A stretch of 37,283 nucleotides of DNA from OMIS01 sp964443885 (GTDB lineage: Bacteria; Patescibacteriota; Microgenomatia; UBA1400; PJMF01), in contig CAYUES010000006.1 in the NCBI GenBank assembly GCA_964443885.1, positions 1 to 37,283 of the forward strand. The letters are read 5' to 3'. Numbering within the stretch: position 1 is the first letter of the stretch; the number at the start of each line of letters is the position of its first letter. Both the position numbers and the translations under genes were made by a program. Positions 22,809 through 30,749 of the stretch are shown piece after piece. The notes under the pieces are model-generated. The model saw only the letters and a program-made list of their open reading frames with translations, was not told the DNA's origin and ran no database searches.

Positions 22809-23471
22809 ATGACAATAACCTATCACGGACACTCATGTTTTAAGTTAAAAGGACGGCGCGGCACAGTTGTGACCGATCCATACGAGAACTCAATAGGGTT
22901 AACCTTGCCCAGTGTTTCTGGTGATATGGTGACTGTTTCACACGATCATCATGATCACAATGCGGTCGCCAAAGTCAAAGGCACTGCTCGACGTGAAAAA
23001 CCATTCATCATTAATAAACCAGGCGAGTACGAAGTGGGTGGGATCTCGGTTTTTGGGGTGCCTTCGTTTCACGATAACTCCAAAGGTACCGAGCGTGGTC
23101 CAAATACTATTTTTACAATTTTGCTTGATGACTTACGGATTTGTCACTTGGGTGACCTGGGGCATGAAATCACTGCCGACATGCAAGAAGACATCGGCTC
23201 TGTCGATATCTTGCTCTGTCCAGTTGGAGGCGTCTACACCATCAACTCTGTCCAGGCAGTCAAAGCGATTCGAGCGCTCGAGCCAAGTATCGTCATTCCA
23301 ATGCACTACAAGACTGACCTACATGACGAAAAGTTATTCAGTGAAGTCGAAACGGTCGCCCAGTTTGTCAAAGAGTACGGCGTTGAAGTTGTTCCAGTTG
23401 CTAAGCTAGATGTTGAAAAGGCTGACTTACCAGAAGAAACAGAAGTTGTTGTTTTACAAGAACAATTATAA
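22809..23471 (+). CDS. metallo-beta-lactamase-fold hydrolase (UlaG-like)
   Basis: 220 residues from the ATG at 22809 (MTITYHGHSCFKLKG). The upstream GTG at 22773 only adds a non-conserved stretch and lies upstream of the -10 box. The N-terminus HGHSCFKL and the metal motif VSHDHHDHN (HxHxDH) are typical of the UlaG/COG2220 group. ICHLGDLGHE and the late His in VIPMHYKTD complete the metal ligands. The substrate is unknown; relatives act on lactones or phosphodiesters. The C-terminus (EETEVVVLQEQL) is acidic. It has its own promoter and is divergent from the Ig-like gene. Confidence 0.9.
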   Translation: MTITYHGHSCFKLKGRRGTVVTDPYENSIGLTLPSVSGDMVTVSHDHHDHNAVAKVKGTARREKPFIINKPGEYEVGGISVFGVPSFHDNSKGTERGPNTIFTILLDDLRICHLGDLGHEITADMQEDIGSVDILLCPVGGVYTINSVQAVKAIRALEPSIVIPMHYKTDLHDEKLFSEVETVAQFVKEYGVEVVPVAKLDVEKADLPEETEVVVLQEQL

Positions 23472-23516
23472 GTTTTTATACTGGCTCAATTTGCTTCAGG
23501 AGACGTTCGCCAACAG

Positions 23517-23532
23517 CTGACTGCGCAGTCAG
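23517..23532. repeat. 16-bp perfect palindrome upstream of dnaB
   Basis: CTGACTGCGCAGTCAG equals its own reverse complement. It lies 2 nt before a TATAAT (23535-23540) in the 188-nt gap between the MBL gene and dnaB. It could be a repressor operator or an RNA hairpin. Confidence 0.6.
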
Positions 23533-23643
23533 ACTATAATTTACTCTTCACTCAATTCCAAAGTACCAGTGACGTCTTCCTGGGCCTCCTTACACAAATC
23601 GATCCACTATAAAACTATATTTAGTAATTACGTAAAACAATGT

Positions 23644-23649
23644 TAGACT
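23644..23649 (+). promoter_or_regulatory. -10 box of dnaB
   Basis: TAGACT ending 10 nt before the dnaB ATG at 23660. A second candidate, TATAAT at 23535-23540, would give a leader of about 113 nt. Confidence 0.45.
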
Positions 23650-23659
23650 GTTGATACAA

Positions 23660-24970
23660 ATGGCACGACCCAAACTACCACCACAAGATCTTGACGCCGA
23701 GCGTTCGCTTATCGGAGCGCTCCTTTTGGATCCAGATTCGCTCGTTAAAGTGGCGGACATCATTCATCCTGATAGTTTCTATGATCCCGCTCACCAAACT
23801 ATTTATGCGGCAATTGAAAATTTATACGAGAAACGCCAGCCCGTCGATGTCATCACCCTTGCTGATCAACTTAAGAAAATGAAAAAGCTCGAAGAAGCCG
23901 GCGGAACAGCCGCTTTAGCGCGACTTTCCAATATTTTATCGACTGCCGCCAACGTCACTGAGTACGCGCGCGTGGTGGCGAATCTTTCGGTAAAACGAAA
24001 AATTATTACCATTTCAAGTGAGCTAACCGAACAAGCCTTTGATGAAAGTAAAGAATCCAACGAAGTTTTGGATGCTGCCGAACAAAAAGTCTTTGCCATT
24101 TCACAAAATCATGGCGGCAAATCGTTCACGAGTATTAAAGACACTTTAGTAGAGAGTTTTGAACGGCTGGATGAACTGCAACGTAATGGTGGAGAACTGC
24201 GCGGTGTACCAACTGGTTTTGCGGATTTAGACCGAATGCTAGCGGGCTTGCAAAAGTCCAACTTAATTATCTTGGCCGCCCGCCCGGGTATGGGAAAAAC
24301 TGCGTTTGCATTAAATATTGCTCATCATGCTGCGGTAACTTCAAAGCTGCGGGTCGGCGTCTTTTCACTTGAAATGAGCCGAGAAGAGTTAGTAGATCGG
24401 TTGCTGGTCTCACAGGCAGATATCGACGCGTGGCGCCTCAAAACTGGCCGACTAGATAGTCAAGACTTCATGAAGATCTCTGATGCGATGGGAGTTTTGG
24501 CAGACGCTAATATCTTCATTGATGACTCACCAGGTTTGACGATCTTTGAGATGCGTACACGGGCGCGTCGCTTGATGACCGAACATCACATTGATTTCTT
24601 GGTCGTCGACTACTTACAGCTGGCGCAAGGTCGTACCAAGGATAATCGGGTGCAGGAAGTTGCGGAAATTTCTCAAGGTTTGAAGAATATTGCTCGTGAA
24701 CTCCGTATTCCCGTCTTGGCACTTTCCCAACTGTCTCGTGCAATTGAAAGTCGGGGAGAGCGAATTCCGCAACTGTCTGACCTGCGTGAATCTGGATCTA
24801 TCGAGCAAGATGCCGACGTGGTGATGTTCTTGTATCGCAAAGATGAAGATATTCGTGAAGCAGTGAACCTCAAAATTGCCAAGCACCGTAACGGCTCGGT
24901 GGGTGATATTGATCTGTACTTTAAAGGCGATCGCATCAAATTTTATGGTATGGAAGCGCGACAGATGTAG
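23660..24970 (+). CDS. dnaB: replicative DNA helicase DnaB
   Basis: A 436-residue hexameric helicase. The N-terminal domain is LPPQDLDAERSLIGALLLDPDS. The RecA-like domain shows Walker A AARPGMGKTAFALN, SLEMSREELVDRLL, Walker B FLVVDYLQL, and the ALSQLSRAIESR and PQLSDLRESGSIEQDADVVMFLYR motifs. The ATG at 23660 (MARPKLPPQDLDAE) fits family N-termini; the TTG at 23651 would add only three residues. It unwinds DNA at the fork. The length is normal and no intein is seen. Confidence 0.97.
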   Translation: MARPKLPPQDLDAERSLIGALLLDPDSLVKVADIIHPDSFYDPAHQTIYAAIENLYEKRQPVDVITLADQLKKMKKLEEAGGTAALARLSNILSTAANVTEYARVVANLSVKRKIITISSELTEQAFDESKESNEVLDAAEQKVFAISQNHGGKSFTSIKDTLVESFERLDELQRNGGELRGVPTGFADLDRMLAGLQKSNLIILAARPGMGKTAFALNIAHHAAVTSKLRVGVFSLEMSREELVDRLLVSQADIDAWRLKTGRLDSQDFMKISDAMGVLADANIFIDDSPGLTIFEMRTRARRLMTEHHIDFLVVDYLQLAQGRTKDNRVQEVAEISQGLKNIARELRIPVLALSQLSRAIESRGERIPQLSDLRESGSIEQDADVVMFLYRKDEDIREAVNLKIAKHRNGSVGDIDLYFKGDRIKFYGMEARQM

Positions 24971-25035
24971 CAAAGGTTCAACAAGCGCTTTTTCTAACAA
25001 TAAAATGAGGTTTTTTCGCTACGGTTGCAAATAAC

Positions 25036-25284
25036 TTACACCTTTGGCGCAGCAGAGTACCCAAAGAGCAGATAGATTAACGTTCCTGAAATTACAATAA
25101 GTAACAAAATAAAGCCTAAGTTTTGCTTAATACGTGAAGTATTTTTGTATGGATGAGGGGTATCGGTGCTAATAATGATTCCGCCGGCAATTACCAGCCA
25201 AACCAGACCGCGTAGGACGACCGACCACATGCTGGTCACATCAAACATAGACACTGCTAAATTACTGAGCATCTCCATAAGCAA
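25036..25284 (-). CDS. small membrane protein (82 aa)
   Basis: No family recognised. Two membrane helices (about 22-40, SVVLRGLVWLVIAGGIIIS and 56-74, LGFILLLIVISGTLIYLLFGY) flank a short polar loop (TDTPHPYKNTSRIKQ). It is comparable in size and layout to small DUF-type integral membrane proteins. It is convergent to dnaB and divergent from the tRNA-Leu gene. Confidence 0.6.
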   Translation of the reverse strand: MLMEMLSNLAVSMFDVTSMWSVVLRGLVWLVIAGGIIISTDTPHPYKNTSRIKQNLGFILLLIVISGTLIYLLFGYSAAPKV

Positions 25285-25344
25285 TCACTATGACTCAAAT
25301 TGAAAAAAAATGCAAGTTACCTCAAGAAAGATAAAATTAAGTGC

Positions 25345-25350
25345 TATACT
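25345..25350 (+). promoter_or_regulatory. -10 box of tRNA-Leu
   Basis: TATACT located 15 nt before the mature 5' end of the tRNA. Confidence 0.65.
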
Positions 25351-25365
25351 ATAGCTTCTGATATT

Positions 25366-25451
25366 GCCACTGTGGCGGAATTGGTAGACGCGTGGGTCTC
25401 AAAAACCCATGAGCCTTAAAACTCGTGTCGGTTCGATTCCGACCAGTGGCA
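25366..25451 (+). tRNA. tRNA-Leu (anticodon CAA)
   Basis: An 86-nt class II tRNA with a long variable arm. The acceptor stem GCCACTG/CAGTGGC is perfect, with discriminator A at 25451. The D arm contains GGTAGACGC. The anticodon stem TGGGT/ACCCA encloses the loop CTCAAAA with anticodon CAA at 25400-25402, which reads UUG. The T arm carries GTTCGATTC. CCA is not encoded, so a CCA-adding enzyme is needed. Confidence 0.97.
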
Positions 25452-25469
25452 CATTTCGCAAACTTACTT

Positions 25470-25697
25470 ATGCATACACATGAAGTCACTCTACCAAGTA
25501 ATGAAGCTAAAGCTGCAGCAGTCTGTGCAACAGTAGATTCTCAAAAACCGTTGGCTCCAAATGAACAAGGAGTTGGTTTTAGAAATCTAGGTAACTTAGA
25601 AGTAGTAGCAGCAGTTTTTGCAGATCTGTACTCTAATCATGGTGGACTCGATGCACATCTACGCACTCCGCTTAGACAAACCTACCTCAGTAAATAA
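25470..25697 (+). CDS. small hypothetical protein downstream of tRNA-Leu (75 aa)
   Basis: Starts MHTHEVTLPSNEAKAAA at the ATG at 25470. An in-frame extension upstream runs through the tRNA and is not coding. No family is recognised; there is one Cys, with a central Ala/Val-rich segment (NLEVVAAVFADLYSNHGG). The 19-nt distance from the tRNA suggests read-through transcription. The last 16 nt overlap the convergent membrane-protein gene. Confidence 0.45.
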   Translation: MHTHEVTLPSNEAKAAAVCATVDSQKPLAPNEQGVGFRNLGNLEVVAAVFADLYSNHGGLDAHLRTPLRQTYLSK

Positions 25698-26131
25698 ATC
25701 GCAATCACCAGAATAATCTGGGGAGCAAGGCCAAGCCACATATTCGGAATCGAGTGGTGGAATTTACCATGGAACTCATTGAATGGCTTTAAGAAAAATG
25801 GTTCCCACTTCAAAAAATTGCGCGGTGCTTCCATAAAATCTGGAAGTAACCCCACGAAGGCGCCAATCCAAATATGGATTGATGCGGGATCATTCCAAGA
25901 GCCAGACCAAAAAAAATAAATCAACCAAGCCGTAATTGCCAGATCAAACAACTCCAAAACAATGGCGGTACTTCGTTTTCGTTTGCCTTTGGAAAGCCCA
26001 GTTCCCACGTCCCAGTGTGGAATCCAGTCCTGGAGGTAGTGTGCAGCAAGCGTGATTGGAATATAGATCAAAGGATTGGCAAATTTACTTGCAACAAAAG
26101 CGCCGGTGAGTGCGTGAGGGATAGAGAGCAT
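25682..26131 (-). CDS. YdjM-like membrane-bound putative metal-dependent hydrolase
   Basis: A 149-residue integral membrane protein with conserved polar residues near helix ends: PHALTG at the N-terminus, AHYLQDWIPHWD at about 30-41, a GLLPDFMEAP loop and FHGKFHHS near residue 120. This His/Asp pattern with about four membrane helices resembles the YdjM/DUF457 family, annotated as putative membrane-bound hydrolases. The activity is unproven. TATACT on the minus strand (26147-26142) lies 10 nt before the ATG. It is divergent from the Lgt-like gene with only 29 nt between the starts. Confidence 0.65.
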   Translation of the reverse strand: MLSIPHALTGAFVASKFANPLIYIPITLAAHYLQDWIPHWDVGTGLSKGKRKRSTAIVLELFDLAITAWLIYFFWSGSWNDPASIHIWIGAFVGLLPDFMEAPRNFLKWEPFFLKPFNEFHGKFHHSIPNMWLGLAPQIILVIAIYLLR

Positions 26132-26141
26132 ACCAAAATAT

Positions 26142-26151
26142 AGTATACAAT
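26142..26151. promoter_or_regulatory. overlapping divergent -10 boxes (YdjM-like / Lgt-like)
   Basis: The minus-strand TATACT (26147-26142) and the plus-strand TACAAT (26146-26151) share 2 bp. Each lies 9-10 nt before its start codon (26131 and 26161), so both messages would be nearly leaderless. Confidence 0.45.
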
Positions 26152-26160
26152 AGTATTCGT

Positions 26161-27054
26161 ATGTTTCCTGTACTTTTTAGCTACGGCCCGTTTGAACTGC
26201 GTACTCTCAGTATCTTTATGGTGCTCGCATTCTTGATGAGCGCTTTTATTTTCTGGCGAAAAGGTCGAGAAGAGCACTACGGTGAAGGTGAGTTCTTCGA
26301 CGGTTTTATTCTGGCTTCATTGGCAGGCTTCGTGACTGGTCGGATTGGTTTTATTATTCTCAATTATGAACGTTTTGGTGCTTCGTTGCTGAAGTGGATC
26401 GACGTATTTATGTTTCCCGGCATTAATGGAATCATTGGTTTAGCGGTAGCAACTATCTATTTATACCGATTTGCCAAGCAAAATAAATGGGACATCTTTG
26501 AAGTCATGGATTTTTGGGTACTTTCACTGATTAGTGGACTAACTTTGACGTATATTGGGCTGTTTTTTGATGGTACAGCAGTTGGTTTAGCTACTACACT
26601 ACCGGTGGGCATTACTTTTGCTGGTCTAGTTGAACCACACCATCCTGCCCAGTTATATGCGGCAGTTTTCTTTTTGATCCTCGGAATTTACTTGAATAGA
26701 GTCGAGTATCGGTATCGGACGTTTGAGTGGTATCGTGCAGGAAAAAAGACTGCTCAAACAGGATTTTTGGTAAGTATGACTTTGATCGCGGTTTCGTTTT
26801 TTTACTTTTTGCTGAGTTGGGTAAAACCACCAGTTTTTATGCTCGCAGGCATTGATTTAGATCGCATCTTAGCTTTAATTGCTTTTATTCTCGGAATTGT
26901 TTTACTGTATAACCGCTCAGGTCGTTCATTGGCAAAACGCAAAACTAACTCAAGTAATAACTTGGTGCAAGTGAGTAAATCAAGTACTACTACTGATACA
27001 CCTACACCGAGCAGTACAACGCTTGAGAGTTCTGAAACACCACCTCTCAAGTAA
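26161..27054 (+). CDS. Lgt-like (prolipoprotein diacylglyceryl transferase) protein, degenerate site
   Basis: A 297-residue polytopic membrane protein with Lgt topology and landmarks: SYGPFELRTLSIFMVLAFL start, FVTGRIGFIILNYERFG, FPGINGIIGLAVA and HHPAQLYAAVFFLILG. The hallmark GRxGNFxNxExxG loop is replaced by LTYIGLFFDGTAVG, so the conserved Arg, Asn and Glu are missing, and the later conserved Arg is not evident. The C-terminus ends in a Ser/Thr/Pro tail. True Lgt attaches diacylglycerol to lipobox cysteine. Because lspA follows, a role in lipoprotein processing is plausible, but activity is doubtful. Confidence 0.75.
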   Translation: MFPVLFSYGPFELRTLSIFMVLAFLMSAFIFWRKGREEHYGEGEFFDGFILASLAGFVTGRIGFIILNYERFGASLLKWIDVFMFPGINGIIGLAVATIYLYRFAKQNKWDIFEVMDFWVLSLISGLTLTYIGLFFDGTAVGLATTLPVGITFAGLVEPHHPAQLYAAVFFLILGIYLNRVEYRYRTFEWYRAGKKTAQTGFLVSMTLIAVSFFYFLLSWVKPPVFMLAGIDLDRILALIAFILGIVLLYNRSGRSLAKRKTNSSNNLVQVSKSSTTTDTPTPSSTTLESSETPPLK

Positions 27055-27061
27055 GTTGCGT

Positions 27062-27496
27062 ATGAATTTCAATATACTTCATAGTAATTCACTTAGATTT
27101 ATTCTTTTCATCATATTAATTTGTATTGATCAATACAGCAAATATTCTGCCACTCACAGTGTTGGTGTTACTTTGAATGACGGAGTTTCATTTGGATTGC
27201 TTTCGCAGGTACCGATGGTAGCAATTGTTGGCTTTACAATCATAGTGCTAATACTTACGTATCGGATTTTCAAAACTGTTTGGTTGAAAAATCCCCTAGC
27301 AGAGGTGTTGTTTTTTGCAGGAGCTGTTTCAAATGTAGGAGATAGAATAGTTATCGGATCGGTTCGAGATTGGTTACCACTTCCTGGCTTTGGCATTTAT
27401 AATAACCTTGCGGATTGGTACATCGCGCTCGCAATCGTTTTGATTGTTGGCGAAGAGCTCTATTCTTTTTACAAAAGAAAAAAAACAAGTTACTAG
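27062..27496 (+). CDS. lspA: lipoprotein signal peptidase (SPase II)
   Basis: 144 residues from the ATG at 27062; the earlier in-frame ATG at 27023 lies inside the Lgt-like gene. There are four hydrophobic segments. Conserved blocks are LICIDQYSKY near the N-terminus, NDGVSFGLL, and the two catalytic aspartates in SNVGDRI and YNNLADWYIAL. SPase II cleaves before the lipidated Cys of prolipoproteins in the cytoplasmic membrane. It directly follows the Lgt-like gene, which fits a lipoprotein-maturation pair. Confidence 0.9.
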   Translation: MNFNILHSNSLRFILFIILICIDQYSKYSATHSVGVTLNDGVSFGLLSQVPMVAIVGFTIIVLILTYRIFKTVWLKNPLAEVLFFAGAVSNVGDRIVIGSVRDWLPLPGFGIYNNLADWYIALAIVLIVGEELYSFYKRKKTSY

Positions 27497-27520
27497 TTTT
27501 ACTTCGATCTGCAAAATACT

Positions 27521-28399
27521 ATGTCACAAAGCCTATTTCCAATTATTTATGAAGATGATGATATCTTGGTTATTAATAAACCAGCAGGTGTGGTTGTCAA
27601 TGAGGCTGAGTCAGTTCATGTCGAAACAGTGCAGGGTTGGATGAAAAAGTATCTCAAGGAGCAAGCAGCCGCTGGTAAGCTCACTACAGATGACTGGTAT
27701 AGCATGATCCCTGATGACTTCACAGAAGAGTATGGCAATCCACAGGAAATTTTTGCTAGTCGAAATGGCATTGTGCATCGATTAGATAAAGACACGAGTG
27801 GCGTCTTGGTGCTAGCGAAAAATCCTGGAGCGCTAGTGGGCTTGATGCATCAATTTAAAGTACGGGAAACTCGCAAAGAATATACCTGTTTGGTACACGG
27901 CGCACTGTCAGTCAAAAAAGACAAGATCAAGATGCCGATGATGCGTTCGATGACAAACCGCAGTAAGTTCCAAGTATCAGCCAGTGGTAAACCAGCAGAA
28001 ACTGAGTACGAAGTAGTAGCTCAGTATTCTTTCCCTCGTGAAAAATTAGTGCCGTTGTTGCGCCTGCACGACCTCGAAAGGGGCAGAACAGACGCACAAC
28101 TTGTCCGTGAGTATGAAAGCTACGGCGAGTTCAGTTTGCTCCACGCGTTCCCAAAAACTGGGCGCACGCACCAGATCCGTGTGCACTTTGCCTTTTTACA
28201 GCATGCGCTGGTGGCGGATCAGGTCTATACCAACAAATGGCGGGGGAGAGCAGACTTGTTGTGGTGTCCACGCCAGTTTCTCCATGCCAGTAGCATTACC
28301 TTTCAGCATCCTCGCAGCAAAGAAACCATCACTGTGGAAGCACCACTCGATGATGAGCTCCAAGCAGCGCTTAATTCACTCGAGAAAAAGCAAGCGTAA
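27521..28399 (+). CDS. RluA-family RNA pseudouridine synthase
   Basis: A 292-residue protein with the RluA-family motifs VINKPAGVVVNE (residues 18-28), VHRLDKDTSGVLVLAKN with the predicted catalytic Asp D89, RETRKEYTCLVHG, and the late TGRTHQIRVHFAFLQHALVADQVY. No N-terminal S4 domain is seen. An insertion at about residues 36-80 (QGWMKKYLKEQAAAGKLTTDDWYSMIPDDF) is larger than usual. The enzyme isomerises uridine in rRNA or tRNA; the target is unknown. It follows lspA by 24 nt, probably in the same transcript. Confidence 0.93.
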   Translation: MSQSLFPIIYEDDDILVINKPAGVVVNEAESVHVETVQGWMKKYLKEQAAAGKLTTDDWYSMIPDDFTEEYGNPQEIFASRNGIVHRLDKDTSGVLVLAKNPGALVGLMHQFKVRETRKEYTCLVHGALSVKKDKIKMPMMRSMTNRSKFQVSASGKPAETEYEVVAQYSFPREKLVPLLRLHDLERGRTDAQLVREYESYGEFSLLHAFPKTGRTHQIRVHFAFLQHALVADQVYTNKWRGRADLLWCPRQFLHASSITFQHPRSKETITVEAPLDDELQAALNSLEKKQA

Positions 28400-28486
28400 A
28401 ACAGCTTGACGTGCAAAAATATACGTTCAAAACTTTTCAGAATTTTACATAAAAATTGCTCATTGTAATCTTCTAACTTTCGCAGA

Positions 28487-28492
28487 TATAGT
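28487..28492 (+). promoter_or_regulatory. -10 box of the phosphoribosyltransferase gene (leaderless)
   Basis: TATAGT with a 5-nt gap to the ATG at 28498 and no Shine-Dalgarno sequence. Confidence 0.5.
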
Positions 28493-28497
28493 AGTGT

Positions 28498-29118
28498 ATG
28501 GCTCCTAACTCTTCTTCTGTCGTCAGATTCCCTGGCGATCAAGTTTTGTACTCAATTCCCAATTGGGATGAGTTAACTGAACTTACTTTTCAGGTCTCGT
28601 TGCAGATCAAAGAGGATGGTCATCACTTTCCAATTTTAGTGACTTTGGCGAAGGGTGGCTTCCCCTTAGCACGAATTTTAGCTGATTTTTTACAAATTCC
28701 CGTTATTTTGAGTATTGGGGTACGTTTTTATACCGATATTGGAACGCACGCCCAAGTCCCGGAGGTGTACCAGGATATTGCACCACTCGAGTCAATTGCC
28801 GGCAAAGAGGTGCTGTTATTTGATGATGTAGCCGACAGCGGCATATCGCTGGAGTTTGCGAAAGACTACTTAGAAAAGTCAGGTGCAGGCAAAGTGACTA
28901 CTTCAACGCTGTACTACAAGGAAAGAAGCAAAGTTGTACCTGAGTACTTTGGGCAACAGACGAGTGACTGGGTAGTTTTTCCGTTCGAGGCGATGGAAAC
29001 GGTCAGGTACCTGCAATTGCGCTGGACGTACGTGGGGATCGACCAATCTGAACAGCACCAGCGGTTGCTACAACTGGGGGTTAAAGAGCACTGGCTGGCG
29101 GAGTTTAGAACGAAATAG
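28498..29118 (+). CDS. PRTase-fold (type I phosphoribosyltransferase-like) protein
   Basis: A 206-residue protein with the type I PRTase core. The PRPP loop EVLLFDDVADSGIS (residues 104-117) has the expected acidic pair followed by a small-residue-rich turn. The PPi-loop region VTLAKGGFPLARILADFL (about 48-65) is also present. The residues after the PRPP loop (TSTLYYKERSKVVPEYF) resemble the xanthine/hypoxanthine PRTase group. It is predicted to salvage a purine base or to bind nucleotides as a regulator. The exact base cannot be deduced. Salvage genes are expected in a reduced genome. Confidence 0.85.
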   Translation: MAPNSSSVVRFPGDQVLYSIPNWDELTELTFQVSLQIKEDGHHFPILVTLAKGGFPLARILADFLQIPVILSIGVRFYTDIGTHAQVPEVYQDIAPLESIAGKEVLLFDDVADSGISLEFAKDYLEKSGAGKVTTSTLYYKERSKVVPEYFGQQTSDWVVFPFEAMETVRYLQLRWTYVGIDQSEQHQRLLQLGVKEHWLAEFRTK

Positions 29119-29195
29119 TAAAACAAACGTGAGGAGGATAGAACGAGCAAGAATAACAAAAAGCATGCAGGCTTTACAGATGCATCGATTGTGTA

Positions 29196-29201
29196 TATAA
29201 T
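29196..29201 (+). promoter_or_regulatory. -10 box of the 29332 HD gene
   Basis: TATAAT predicting a leader of about 124 nt. Confidence 0.5.
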
Positions 29202-29207
29202 AAGCCT

Positions 29208-29331
29208 ATAGAAATGTTGAACTGCGGAAACACCATAAATGTTTTCGCTCCCAAGTAACAAATCAGGAAAGAAACCTGAGGAAACCAAGCCGAGCTGAAA
29301 ATACAAAGGTGTTTTTTTTGTAGGAAAATCT
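29208..29331 (+). promoter_or_regulatory. structured 5' leader of the HD-domain gene
   Basis: The leader can form GCGGAAACA/TGTTTTCGC (29224-29232 with 29240-29248, one G-U pair) and TCAGG/CCTGA (about 29263-29279). AAACACC (29228-29234) can instead pair with GGTGTTT (29308-29314) just before a run of eight T. The two pairings of the same segment exclude each other, as in a switching leader. GGAAA recurs four times. The match to no known riboswitch class was found by eye. The AGGAAA ribosome site lies at 29322-29327. Confidence 0.4.
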
Positions 29332-30708
29332 ATGAGCAGATATAAAGATATACCACTACCGAATGAAGAGAGAAGAAGATCTCCTAAGTCCGATGTCGGT
29401 GGATTTCAAGAGCGTGCTCGCACAAGTGAAGTTGCTCGTGCGGCTGAACAAGCTGCTGCTGCAGCCAAACAACGCGAGCGCGAGTTAGTTGCTGAGTCAT
29501 ATTTTAATCCAGGTCCGCAAGATGTTGCCCGTCAAAGTGAGTTCTTAAAGCAAAAGGGCTTCACAGTTACTATTTCTGAAGATGGAAATGAAATTATTGG
29601 GTTAGAGTGGCCAAACTTCATCTCTGATTTTGCTGCATTTAATAAATTAATGACACATTTCATTAAAACGGCCCAGCAAAATCATCAGGAATATAGTTCT
29701 TCTAGAAAAGATACCCATGGGCGTGAAGTGCCAAGTTCTTTCCAAGTGATGGTCAATATCCTTCTGGGTAGTGCTCCTGGCGAGCGGGGCATGCCGATCT
29801 TCATAGCTAATAATAATGAGGAAATTCCTCGTTCACCAGCCCATCCCCACAACCCTGCACAACATGCCCTAGATGTTGCTGCTATTGAAAATCAAGTTCC
29901 AGGGACTCAATTCGAGATGATACAACAACGCCTTAATGTCCTGCATGATATTGGAAAAGCGATCACTGCGTCCAAAATCATAACTGACGAAGCAGGAAAT
30001 CAGTCTGTGGTTGTAACCCGAGATATCTATCAAGACCATGCGCATGTTAGTGCCTATATAGTCAGAGAGCTACTGCAAAAATACCTGCTAGATACATTCA
30101 AAATGCGTGAAAAAGATGCTGGTGAGGTAGCTGAGCTATTTTCATTGGTTATTAAGTACCATCACGTTTTTGAATTAGTTGAAAATAAGATTATTACAAT
30201 TGATGATTTAGTAAAACTTTTGCATTCAAAGTTGGCCCCGTTTGAACATTTACGAGACAACACAGTAACTGAATCAAATGAGGCGGACCTAGAAAATAGA
30301 CCGTTAACAACAGCTGACTTTATAGATTATTTTAGTGAAATGAAGATGCTCCATCAAATTGCTAGTTTAACGATTGCAGATAGATTGAGTATTCCAAGCT
30401 ACTCAGTTTTCGCCTTAAGTTGCATTGCGCTGGTGGTAGAAATTACTAAGCAACTTGATTTAGCTGAAGAAGTTATTAACCGCCTCAATGGAGTAGTTGC
30501 TACTCAATTTGAGATTGTGAGTAATACGCTCTTAGCATTTATTCAAGAAACGGTCTCAACTAGAGGCGAACACGCAATGACGTTATTCGTTGGACAACTA
30601 GTCTCTGCAGTTGGTGATCTACTCGGTGGCAATACTCAAAATGAAGAAATCTGGACGAAGTGGATAAATGGTGAAGCTCAAAATCCAGTAGAAGAGTTTT
30701 TAACTTAA
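29332..30708 (+). CDS. HD-domain protein (458 aa)
   Basis: The first 60 residues are charged and Ala-rich (EVARAAEQAAAAAKQRERELV), probably disordered or helical. An HD domain lies at about 175-370: H178 (PAQHALDV), H205-D206 (LNVLHDIGKA), H236/H238 (QDHAHVSAY), H277/H278 (IKYHHVF) and a late Asp in LTIADRLSIPS. This fits an HDc/HDOD-type metal phosphohydrolase, possibly acting on cyclic nucleotides or signalling molecules, though no sensor domain is seen. The C-terminal 90 residues are helical and unassigned. The start ATG follows an AGGAAA site and a structured leader. Confidence 0.78.
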   Translation: MSRYKDIPLPNEERRRSPKSDVGGFQERARTSEVARAAEQAAAAAKQRERELVAESYFNPGPQDVARQSEFLKQKGFTVTISEDGNEIIGLEWPNFISDFAAFNKLMTHFIKTAQQNHQEYSSSRKDTHGREVPSSFQVMVNILLGSAPGERGMPIFIANNNEEIPRSPAHPHNPAQHALDVAAIENQVPGTQFEMIQQRLNVLHDIGKAITASKIITDEAGNQSVVVTRDIYQDHAHVSAYIVRELLQKYLLDTFKMREKDAGEVAELFSLVIKYHHVFELVENKIITIDDLVKLLHSKLAPFEHLRDNTVTESNEADLENRPLTTADFIDYFSEMKMLHQIASLTIADRLSIPSYSVFALSCIALVVEITKQLDLAEEVINRLNGVVATQFEIVSNTLLAFIQETVSTRGEHAMTLFVGQLVSAVGDLLGGNTQNEEIWTKWINGEAQNPVEEFLT

Positions 30709-30749
30709 AACGTGTTGTTCAGGTACCGAAGTAGTACTGACAATAAACA

